DNA from: an uncultured Flavobacteriales bacterium
GTDB taxonomy: Bacteria > Bacteroidota > Bacteroidia > Flavobacteriales_D > Parvicellaceae
Reading direction: 5' to 3'
Length of the DNA stretch: 64,000 bases
Assembly (NCBI GenBank): GCA_943787725.1
Contig: CALSNM010000009.1
Coordinates: forward strand, 1-64,000
Part shown: positions 32,065 through 43,432 of the stretch, one piece after another
Position numbering within the stretch: position 1 is the stretch's first letter
Layout: each line of letters opens with the position of its first letter
Program-made: the position numbers and the translations under genes
The notes under the pieces: generated by a model
Database searches by the model: none
Seen by the model: only the letters and a program-made list of their open reading frames with translations
Told to the model about the DNA's origin: nothing

Positions 32065-33201
32065 TTATAGTTTCATAATATAGTACAAAGCGTAAAAAGG
32101 TGGTCTATTTTCTGTGTTTGAAGCTCCAGTAGATTCCGTATTAGGCACATCTATATTATGCACATGCGCGCCTTGCGTACCCGCGGTTGAAAAACTATGA
32201 CTATGGCCGCCAGATGCCGTATTTTCTGATCCTAAAGGACAACCACAAGCCCTATATTTTGAGCTAGGACCTCCCGTAGTTCCAGAATGAGCATGGGCTC
32301 CTTCTGTTCCGGCCGTAGCAAATGAAATAGGGTTCACATCATGCTTGTGTGCGCTTGACACACTTCCTCCTTCCGAATTAGAACCCGGATTACCATTATA
32401 TGATGAACCTGCTCCAACCACAAATTTATTTCTTAAATCTGGTGTGCCTCCAGCCCCATTGCAAAGTCTCCAATTAGTATTGGCAACACCCCCAATTACC
32501 GGATTAACTCCGCTCAATGTGCCATACCACATTATAACAGAGCCGCTAGGAACAAGATCAAATCCATTTTGCTGCACTGCTCCATATACATTAAGTGTAG
32601 ATGGAGTAGATGGAGATTCTCCAACCTGAACAGTTCCTCCGCCTTCTTGTAGCTTTAACGTCCCGGTATTATTGTTAGCACTATTTTTTACTAAAATTTC
32701 ATCGTTGTCCATAGACATGTGAATACCTGCGTCAGATTCTCCTATTAAAAAAGAGGCAGAGGTATTTGCGGTGCTAACATCTTTACTGTTCAAAGCAACG
32801 TGCAAATTCGCTTTTATGGTGCTAGAAATGCTTCCATCAAGGCCAATTCCTACTCCTATATATCCCGTTGGATTAAAGTATACATTACCAGGGCTTGCTC
32901 CAGTATAAATGCTTTTCCAAGGAGATATTGAGTTAAATGATGAACCTGAACCTTTCAAGAAGAAATTTTCTTTGTAGTATATCAACAGTCCTTCAGGAGC
33001 AGCAGACAATGAACCACTATTTGGGTTACTTGCCGCATGAGGCAGCAACAACCCTAAGCTATTGCCGTTAGTCAAATCCAATATTGCATCCGTATCTGGT
33101 ACTGATTGATCTCCAATACTGACCTGTGCATTTGTCGTACTTGAATAAAATAAACAAGCAACAATTAAAATTGATACTGACTGATTTAGCTTCATCATCA
33201 T
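32065..33201 (-). CDS. Exported phage-tail-collar / tail-fibre-tip-like protein, paralogue A
   Basis: Signal peptide; shared stalk; PSGSVIMWYGTLSGVNPVIGGVANTNWRLCNGAGGTPDLRNKFVVGAGSSYNGNPGSNSEGG; HxH-rich segment; ENRPPFYALYYIMKL. Confidence 0.85.
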   Translation of the reverse strand: MMMKLNQSVSILIVACLFYSSTTNAQVSIGDQSVPDTDAILDLTNGNSLGLLLPHAASNPNSGSLSAAPEGLLIYYKENFFLKGSGSSFNSISPWKSIYTGASPGNVYFNPTGYIGVGIGLDGSISSTIKANLHVALNSKDVSTANTSASFLIGESDAGIHMSMDNDEILVKNSANNNTGTLKLQEGGGTVQVGESPSTPSTLNVYGAVQQNGFDLVPSGSVIMWYGTLSGVNPVIGGVANTNWRLCNGAGGTPDLRNKFVVGAGSSYNGNPGSNSEGGSVSSAHKHDVNPISFATAGTEGAHAHSGTTGGPSSKYRACGCPLGSENTASGGHSHSFSTAGTQGAHVHNIDVPNTESTGASNTENRPPFYALYYIMKL

Positions 33202-35183
33202 ATTTTTATTGTGGTCTTTCCAGACCTAATTATATCTCCATCTTTAGTATAGCCGCGTACCTCTATTTCAAGAGGAGCATTCAATTCTTTCTTCACCTTA
33301 AACTCAGTATAAATAGAAAGACCTGATGCAGGTCTTAGTATTCCCGAATCATCGGTAACATAAACAACATACCCTTTCATTTCATGTGTTTTTATCTCAT
33401 CCCACTGTATTGTAACTTGTTTTTTCTTATTGTTATAGTTAGCTTTTGAAACCATTATGGTATCCGTAACAGGTGCTTTTGGTATTTCAATTTTAAAAGT
33501 ATTCGAAGTTTCTGAAACATTACCTGTTACGTCGACTGCTTCAATGACATACAAATAAGAATCCCCTTTATCCGCGCGCCTATCGAGATAAGTCGCTGTT
33601 GCACTTGGTATCAACTTAATGTTTACTTGTTCCTTGGCTGCAGAGTCATTGAAACCTGACTTATAAAGATTATAGCCTTTCAAATCAGGATCAACATTTT
33701 TTAACCAATTAATTCTAATGTTGCCTTCTTCAAGAGAAACGTTTTTAATTACCGGCGTTAAGGGAGGGGTTACATCCGGCATTTGTGCTAAAGAATTAAT
33801 CGATGGCTGACTGCGATTAAAATTGGTGTCGATTGCCACTACCCGGTAAACAAATTTATTCTTAATATTCTTCGAAAGACTTTCTATGTATTGAGTTTCC
33901 TTAATCGGAGTTGAGTTGACGTTAATATAACGATTATCTTCTGGGTTCTTGTGGTTTAAAGACTTTTGTATATAATAGCCTAGAAGGTCTGATTCTGAAT
34001 TGGCTCTCCAGGAAAGTTTTATTTCTCCTGAGGTCGCTTCACTTACCAGGTTTTTCGGAGCACTAGGTGGCTCAACATCTTTAATTTCAGTAAACATAAG
34101 CCCTGATGACGCCTCATTACCTGCAATATCTACTGAAGAAACAGAAAAGTAATGCCCGCCTACGCTCATTCCAGCTAAGTCATACGATTTGCTCTCTTTT
34201 GAGATTAGCTCTGCATTTACTTTTATAAAGGAGCTATCTGGATTCTGGCCTGTATAAACATTATAACCTGCCAAATCAGCTTCGTCAATTGCCTCCCACA
34301 CCACATTCACTTTTCCTATCACCGAGTTGGGCGTCAATTTCAGCCCGAAAGGCATTTGTGGAGGAACAAAGTCTTTCATTGGTGCAGCTACTTCAGCAGA
34401 CATTTCCGATCTCTGATTAAAATAGTCTACTGCCTCAAACTTATATGTATAGCCTGTTTCATACACAATATTGGTATCAACAAAGAAAATAGAATTCTCA
34501 TTGTATTTTTTAGCGCTTTTTGGCTGAATCGCCCTAGGGCCAATTGTTGTTATTTTTTCATATTCACCTTCTCCTATCTCTTTCCTATAAATTTCTACCC
34601 CATAGTACCTGTATAATTCAGGTTTCCAATTAAAAGTAATGTACTTCTTTTTCCTGTTCAGCGTTGGGTTTTCCGGAGGCATAGGTTTACTGTACTCAGA
34701 ACACATTATTTCTTTAGACTGAGCAAGCTCTTGTTCTGTTCGCCATTGACCAATGCTATTTTATACGTATATTTTGTGCCCTTTCTGTGCGGTTTTATCA
34801 TGGTACATAATTCCACTGTAACCAGCCATTTCATTGCTATAGATTGACTTAATCAGAACAAAAGCTCGAATTATACTAACTTTTAGGTCTTCGTAAGGAG
34901 ATGCAATAAGAGCTGCATGCAAATCTGCTTCTTCTTTGTTTAAACCATGGCCATCAGGCAAAGATTTTCGTGGAACAATCGGCGTCGTATTCAACTTTGT
35001 CCACGATGCGCTTTCCGAACTCCGATAAACATTGAATCCTTCCGGGTGATAGAGATATTCATAAATCCATTTTAATTGTATGCCTTCTCCTGATGCAAAG
35101 TCATTGGTAACAAACAATTCCGCTTCTCCCTGCGCCTTAGCTGTTTGGGCAAACAATATAACTATGTAAAGTATCTTTTTCAT
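33198..35183 (-). CDS. Exported fibronectin type III multidomain protein; two compensating 1-nt indels (about 34779-34781 and 34738)
   Basis: ORF 34761..35183 (signal peptide, ASGEGIQLKWIYEYLYHPEGFNVYRS) joins via GTKYTYKIALVNGE..ELAQSKEI to MCSEYSKPMPPENPTLNRKKKYITFNWKPELYRYYGVEIYRK in ORF 33198..34706; FN3-like repeats (SAPKNLVSEATSGEIKLSWRANSESDLLGYYIQKS). Confidence 0.78.
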
Positions 35184-35187
35184 TTAT

Positions 35188-38100
35188 TTAAAAACTCGTA
35201 TTAAACGACATGTCAAAGCTTGCGCTTATAATATCTAGAACGGTAACATAGCCGCTTAGACTACCCGAAACCTGTGTCTCTGTTTCTAAGAATTTGGCCA
35301 ATAGCTCCCCTGAAAGACCCGCTTCAGCTAAGGTGCAGGAACCACTAACACCGACCGCCCAATAACTGGCTCTTATCGCCACGTATAGGTCTAGCCAAAT
35401 CCCTGCTTCTAATAATTGAAAGTCAGGATAGAGCTCTGCTGTGGCTTTAACGCCTAACTCCGCTGATGCCTCAGCCGAGAGGCCAGCTCCAATAACACTG
35501 CTTCCGATTTCAACAGAAGCACTTGCTCTCCAACCTACAAAGACACCTAAATCAACGGTTGTAGCAGAAGAGGTCGACTCTATGCCTAACCATCCTCCAC
35601 CTCCAAATCCAGAACATGTCGGATAAACCTCTATTCTTTGCTCTTCCGTACCAAGGTCCAGCTTAAATCTACTAGGAGACACATCCAATGCCATAGCACC
35701 TTCAATACAAACAGGACTATTTCCTGCAACAGCTGCATTTGCCACAAATCTGCTATTTTCGCTGTCAAAAGATAACTCTATCTGTCCTCTAATACTTCCT
35801 CCACCTTCATCAGCAATACTATTAGTGAGATGTGAAGGGCCATCCATAGCTTCTACAGTTCCTGATCCTTCCAAATACTCTGCTTCTGGTGGCACAGGTT
35901 CCGAACCGGTTATTGGTGTAATTCCCGACTCATCCTTTATAAATCCATAAACTGAGGAACCATTAATAAATCTAGTTTCTATATTTTTTTGAGCGTCGAC
36001 AGTAAAAGCAACTTCACCAAAATCAGGAGACTCTACACCAACCGTAACATCTTCATTTCTTTCTCCTTCTACATAAATCGTATGTCCATATGCCGTTACA
36101 TCAACTCCTGGCTTATTGCCTCCGCTTCCTCCTCTAATGCCTAATTCATAATCTCCTTGTTCATAGGTAACATAATGTGTGGGAGTAAACAAACCGATGG
36201 TTCTCTCTCCATCGGTCATTTCAATTTCCAACTCCTTACTTAGCGTTGCTGCATAGTTTCCATCCACAAATGAAAGTTTTTCATCCTGCGTTAACGCAAC
36301 ACTTTTAGTTCCATTTTTTAACTCCAAGAAATTATCATCTCCACCGATAATCAACTCTGTGCCATTGTCGCTGTATTTTGCACTGTTATTATTAACTTCA
36401 ATAAACCTTGAATCATCAATATCAACATGTAAGTATTCCTCATCGTTAATGGCAAAGTGTTTTCCTGAATAATCAACTTCAAAACCAGAATTATTGACGA
36501 AAAATCGATCTTCGCCATCCGTTAACTCTATTGCTTGAGCTCCTTCTTCATTGAGCACTGCTATACCTCTATCACCGTCGCTCATGGACAACCCACTTGT
36601 GCCAAGCTCAAATGACCTTGTTCCATCCGAAAAGCTCAGAGACTCTCCATTGCTAAATTCAGCTTGGATATCATCATACGTAAAGCTTACTTTTTGGTCT
36701 GCTTTATCAATCGATAAGCTCTTATTAGCCCCATAAGCCATACCAAAGGCACTTTCACTTAAATAAATACTATTATCGTCTTGGCTCAAAGCAAGTTCGT
36801 CTTGAGATAAATCAATAGTTTCTGTTCCATTCGTAAAGTATAACGCCTCTGAACCCAGTCTAACTTCGTTTTCTACATATTGCAGACTTAACAAATGTTC
36901 TTCTATTTTTAATTTTTTGTCTTCAGACAAAATAATTTCCATTTCATCTGGACTTAAACTAACAGACTTACCATCCTCAGCTAAACTCATCCCCTCCGGA
37001 GAAATCGCCAAAGACCTATTTGGGTCGTTGTAGGTGATTTCTTTTTCATCCGAAATAGTAAACGACTTTTCATCGTGGGATGCCGTTAAAACACCTCCTG
37101 TATATTCCAAAGAGTTTTGAGCATCGTAAGCCAAATAGCTTCTTTCCTCACTTACTATTAATTGCTTGTCTCCTTCTGTAAAAGATAACTCCGTTGAAGA
37201 AACACTATAAGCCCTTCCTTCTTCAGAGTAGGATAACTCATCTTCTGAAATTGCAAGGGCTTTTCCATCAAAATTCACCTCCAAGCCATTTTGCGGGTGG
37301 ATCTTAAAGTTTTTCCCCTCCTCATACTGAACAAATAGCTCTTTTTCTTGGTTATAGCTCATTTGTTTGTCTCCAGACTCAGCTGAAATCCCCGCACTGC
37401 TAATCGATGTACTGTTGTATCCATCTGTATAGTTCAGTCCTTCTGTTGAAGAAGCAGATACTTCATAATTATCGTAAACCAAGGAGCCTTCTGTTGGTGT
37501 TAATCGTAATTGATTTGTTGCACCTTGCTTAATCGTTAGCTCACTTCCCTCCAGTGATGCCTCGTAATCATTATATTTAACTGAGTAATTGCTTCCTTCT
37601 TTTTCAATTAAAAGATCATTTCCTGCAACATATCCTCTAATAATTCCATCTTGCAAGTCGGCAGCTTGCACATAAACCGAGTCGGCACCTTTCAATAAAG
37701 TAACGGCACTATTTCCTCCATTTATGTAGGGCCTTACTTGAACATCTCCAAATGTAAACACTTGAGACCAATTAACGTCCGGCACATTCGTATAATCATA
37801 TACCTCTTCATCATCAACATAAACCTTGTTATTTTGAACAAGTAAACTATGACCTGAATAGCTAACATACTCTCGATCATTACCCAAAATAACTTTTGCT
37901 CCCATACCTTCATATTCGATTTCCTTTAAAGATCCCTGAACCGTTCCCTTTAATGAGTGATCGCCTTTCGTAAATACCGTTGTGTAGGCATCGTCTTCTT
38001 TTTGAGCCGAAATGCTGAAATTATTTGTCAAACCAAATGTGATTTTCTGGAGCGTAGGGGAGTAATCTAATTCAGACAAAATATTTCCTTTTTCAAAGCC

Positions 38101-41100
38101 GATACCGAATGATTCATCTGATAAAGATGCACTTCCATCCATTGTTAAATCGCCTTTTTCAAATTCAAAACCGCCACTTTCGTTATTAATGTCTCCGGTA
38201 ACGGTTACGCCTAAATCTCCATGGTCAAAACTGATCGAACCTACACCGCTGGTATTTGCTGATAAACCAAATGACCCCAATGAATTCGTCAAGCCAATTC
38301 TTCCCATATTTCCAGCTATACTAGCAGATACTGTTTGCCCATTTCCATTATAATATACAGAGTCAAAGTCTGTCGATGTTCCATGTGAAAGGTATAATTC
38401 GTTACCAGCATACCCCAGCCCTAAGCCAATTTCACCTGAATATTTATAAAGACCTACACCTACGTTCCCATCATTATATCTCATGAAGCCAGTACCGTCT
38501 GACCTCCTTGTTAATGAAGCTGGCCCAGAATACATGTGTATAGAATCATCCAAAATCGCGGTAAACTCCAGGCTTGATTTCTTGATATCTATCAAGCCGG
38601 TATTTTCTGTTTTGTTTCCTTTTAAGTGAATAAAATCACCTCCATCTCCAACATAAATTTCTCCCGCTGTTTGCGGAATATTTACACCAAGCCTCGTTTC
38701 AATATTTCCTTTTTTGAACCCGACAAGTCCACTTCCGTCGTCACTTCCCTCAATAGAAAACTCGTATTCACCTGAAGATACAAAAAGAGAGGATTCCGTT
38801 TCTCCCACAACCCCTCTTACAGTATTGTTGTCAATACTAATGTCCAATTCGCCTGTCGCATCAGCAGCTCCTTTCGCGAAAATACTATTAGAGCCATCGG
38901 TCAATAATAAAGAACCGGATTTTTCTTCTAAATCAGCATTCACTTTTATTTGATTGGAGCCTTTAATCACCTCAATCATGCCTTTGTTTTGATTGTTTGA
39001 CTGAACATTCAGCTCAACATCTGAAAAAGCAATATTAATATATGACGAGTCTTCCGTAACTCCTGAAGCGAGTATCTTGTCGTCAAAGGACAAGCCAATA
39101 TTCCCTGTGTTGTTCGTGCGGTCTGCAGCTATCGTAAATTCAGCCGTATTGTCTTTATAGTGCACGCTTCCTGCCGTACCTTCGGTATTGCCTGAAATGC
39201 CAAACTCTTGTTCTCCATTTTTCAACAACAGACGAGCCCTGACTACTTTCTGTTAATTCCGCGAACAAGCGCTTGTCTCCGCTCACCAAATCAATATGAC
39301 CCGTGTTATCCTCTAAATCCGCTCCTACATCTATTCTGGTGTCGCTCACGTCAAGTAAAAAAGTACCTCCTTTTCCATATTCTCCTGAAACATCTAAGGT
39401 AACTCCCGAAGTGTTTAGAGCAAATGAAGCGCTCTTTTCAAGCGTGTTTACGTTTGTGTTCATTGCCAAACCGTCAATCGATAGATCGAATGAACCTTCG
39501 CCAGACTCCTTGTCTCCAGAAATACTGAACTCGTTCGTGCCTGCCGCTAAGCCAAGATAAGCAGAACCAGCAGTATTAAAGCCTGTTTCAAATTTTAAAT
39601 CGCTTGACAATTCCAAATTAAGGTATCCGCCATCCGTTTCAACTCCGAAATCAATCGACTTGTCTCCATATGCAAAAGCCAAAGTTCCTGTTTTATCAGC
39701 CCTATTAATTCGAGTTGCAAAAGAAACATCATCATATGTTAAATCTAAATATCCCTCATTCGTTCCTTGAATCCCTAATGATAAAGACTTACCGTCTAAT
39801 CCTAATCCTACTCCAAAAGAACCTGCGGCATTGGCGTTAAAACTTAAACTTCCTGGGCCTTTGCTATAATTAAACCCTATTCCAGGTGTAGAACCTAGCT
39901 CTGCGTCAAAACCAAAAGCCAGGTCACCCTTAGCAAAATCCATAGAGCCTTTTGTTAAGCCCTCCGCTTCGATTGTTAAGTCACCGCCGCCGACACTAAA
40001 AGTTAAGCTTATTGGACCTATTGCCTCCAAAGCTTCCTCCACTATTGCTTCTCCAACGGCAGATGTCATTCCGCCTCCAGCGGTTCTTCTATTTGTGTTC
40101 AGAAATGATCCGTCACCACTCATTGAGATAGTAAAGTCTCCTGATTCTAATACTTGAATTTCTGCGCCAGCATCAACAGCAAAAAGAGTACCTCCTGTTT
40201 GATTGTCAATGATCTGCATATACAGCCCCGCGCCAAATGCCATCTCTGGATCAATTACATATTCCGTTTCGTTTTTGGACATATGGTGATAAATCTTCCC
40301 CTCCATTGCCACTAAATTGAATAATGGAGGAACTGGAATACCCAAGCCTTCTCTATCATTAAAATAAGCATCGAAATACCAAAATTTTACTCCATCTCTA
40401 TCTCCAAAAATCATATTCGCCCCAACATCTATTTGCGTAGGAACCTTAAGGCTACCATTTATTCCTCCTCTAAATGATGTTCCCCATGTAGGGTCGTTAT
40501 TCGACAACTTTAAGTAGCCTTCCATGTCAACAATAACATTGTTTATTGCAATAAACATTTCATAGGTTGTCAATGTTGGTTCTCCCGGGTTAATATCCTC
40601 CGGAACAGAAATAGCCGGCTCTGGCTGTGGGTTTGTGGGACTAAAATCAGGCAACACAACATCACCTCCAACTTCTTCTACACTAGATATAGCAAGTAAC
40701 GGAGGTCCATCTTCACCAACTACATCTTCACCCATATCCAAAGCAGCGACATACGAAAAGACGTAGTTTCCATTAAAAAGCGAAGCGCCAACCTCGCTGA
40801 CATAAGCGGCAAACCCTTTATATTCTCCTTCAACTTGAGTGTCTAAAGAGTTCGAGCCACTTTTCGATCCTATTCCTATAGTGTTGTCTCCATAAACCCT
40901 AAAATCGCTAATCCCTGAAACCAATGCGCTTATTCCTGTCAAATCAGCATCTATTTCAAGGTCTAACCTTTCATTTTCAGCAAACACAGCTCTGTTTATA
41001 GTAATGTCTACCCGATTTTCTCCACCATATGGGTTGAACACCATATCTCTTTGGGTGAGGTCTTCGTTCAAATAACCTTGAGCCAAACCATCATTAGTAA

Positions 41101-43432
41101 CGGGAATTTCAAAGCCAAAACCATCAACTTTATCAATGACAGGAATGTTAATTTCTCCTATTATATTACTACTAGAAATTTGATTATTCTCAACATTAAA
41201 ATTGCCGGTAATTTCTGTGACAAAACCATTAAACGTAATCCCTTCTTGTGTTAAAGCATATTCATAATCTAATTTTAACCCTTCGTTTTCTAGCCAAAAA
41301 TCTGCATTCGTCTGGTCCTCGTGAAAATCAATTATTTCGCTAACCGAAAATTGGCCAGTAGCATCTGTTGCTCCTGGAGAAATTCGAACTTGAAACTCCG
41401 GAAAGTAAAACCCCTTCCAACCCGGGGTTCCAGATAACTTTTCAGGGGATTGCTCCTCAGACAAATCAATTATTACGCTTTTAGGCATGAAACCTATTTC
41501 GAGACCATCTGAAGGTTGAAGATAGTTTGTTGCTGAGCTTAATAAACTTGATATTTCAAAATAATGAACGGATTGTAAACTTGTAAAATTAACCAAGAAG
41601 GGGTTTCCGTCATTCGTTTTTACATCAGAATTGGAAGAAATTGAACCAGTAAAGCTCAATGAATATGTACCGTTCATAATTTGAAAACTTGACGCTTGAC
41701 CAATTTCAAATTTGAAATTATTTGGCTCTAACAACTCCAATTCCATGTCCTCCAACACATTAACTTCTCCATTAATTTGAAAAGCAGAATTAATACTAAA
41801 CTCAGCATTAGCCGATTTAACTTGCACAAGTTCGCCACTGCTCGTAGCGTGAGGAAATGGCCAAGAAACTTCTCCATTTGTCTGAATTCCTGAACTATTC
41901 AATGACCCGGTGGTAAACGAAAAAACAGCTACACCATTGCTAGCTATATTTGGCGTAAGTTCTACAGGTGTTAGATTAGATAGGTCAATAATTGCTTCAC
42001 CATCAACTAGTGCGTAATCTCCGCCTCCTAAATCACTTACGTTAAGGTTTTCGAATTCAAATTCAACAATGTCTTCCTCGTTAGCAGAAACCTGAAGCCT
42101 TCCCACACCTGACAAGTTTTCTAGTTCACCATTTGATATCGAAACTACTTCTACCCTATTGGGCCCAGCCATAAAATGGTCCACCAAAGGCGCTGAATAA
42201 AAAGTGTATATCTCACTCTTTGCAACCTCTTGCGCTCCGGTATAGGCCGTGACTTGCCAAATATATGTTGTTCCTGGCTCAGTTGTTTGGCTTAAAGGAA
42301 ACCCAGCTCCGTTTAACGAAGAAGTGGTAGGTAGGTTTTTCACGTACCAATCCGGATTTGCGTCCATCGCGTCCTCCTTTTCCTGACCCTCATTCAACTC
42401 TTTTATAACAGCCATGTAATTAAACTCCTGTCCTGGAACACCTAAATCACTAACATTCCAACCAAAAGACTTAGACTCAAACTTTCCGTATATGTGCTCA
42501 TCCTCAGGGGTTGTTATAGCCAGGTTGCCATCATGTGGATATCCATAAAAAAACCAGCACCATTCACTAAAACCATTGTTTCTATAAATATCTTTTCCGT
42601 CTCCATCGACCGCTCTTACTCTATACACATATTGCTTTCCGGGAGTTAGCATTGATGTGGTATTAATACCAAAATCTATTTGGTTTTGAGTCTGATTAAT
42701 AAAGTCGGACTCGTAGACTAGTAATGCATGGTTATTTGCAACAGCAAAATAAGGATCGCTACCTTCTTCTGTCACTTCATAAACCGATAATTGATAAAGG
42801 CTGTTCATTGCAACAAGCATTTGATCCGGGGATGCACTTCCAGCAATTTGCCATGAGAAATTGACAATCTGGGGATCTGAAGGAACTACGACTCCCTCAC
42901 ATTCAGGCTGCAATGTTACAGGCGGCGGGTCAAAAAAGATAAATGCAGGAGCGCAAGAGGGCAAAGACAGAGGCACTCCAGAAACATAATCTAAGACTTC
43001 AATACAAAAATTATAAATTCCTTCCGGGAGCTTTCCGCTTTGGTTGAGGCTTGCGGCTGTAATGCCTTCTAAATCAACATTATTAACATCTAGATATTGA
43101 GCAAATAGTGAGCCCTCTATAACTGAAGGTATACCTGAAGTTAGATTAATCGGATTCGAAGGAAGAAAGCTTTGTTTCGTTTTTATCCTAATTCCCTCAC
43201 CTTCAATAGTCACTAATAATCGTACGTCCCAAGAAGGTTCATTTAAATCGTTCAAGGTAATTATTCCTTGCAGCGCATTTGATCCTATACTATAATACTC
43301 ATTCACATAAACTGGATGTGGTGCGTTCATTATTGTAACGGCAGAAACCGGCAGCTGCTGACTATTTCCGAACAATGGCAGAAACAATATAAAGCCTAGT
43401 AAGTGATAAATTCTATTCATATTTTTACTCAT
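35188..43432 (-). CDS. Giant (~2750 aa) TANFOR-like surface protein with long degenerate beta-repeat region; one frameshift near 39235
   Basis: ORFs 39155..43432 and 35188..39228 join as TESSQGRLLLKNGEQEFGISGNTEG when base 39235 is removed. N-terminus (VTIMNAPHPVYVNEYYS...LPEGIYNFCIEVLDYVSGVPLSLPSCAPAFIFFDPPPVTLQP) resembles TANFOR. The remainder is repeats such as LSFSDGTRSFELGTSGLSMSDGDRGIAV. Confidence 0.75.

Noticed and set aside
29780-33201. Prophage or tailocin suggested by tail-collar domains
   Set aside because: No structural, packaging, lysis or integrase genes nearby; all three proteins carry signal peptides and sit among surface-protein genes.
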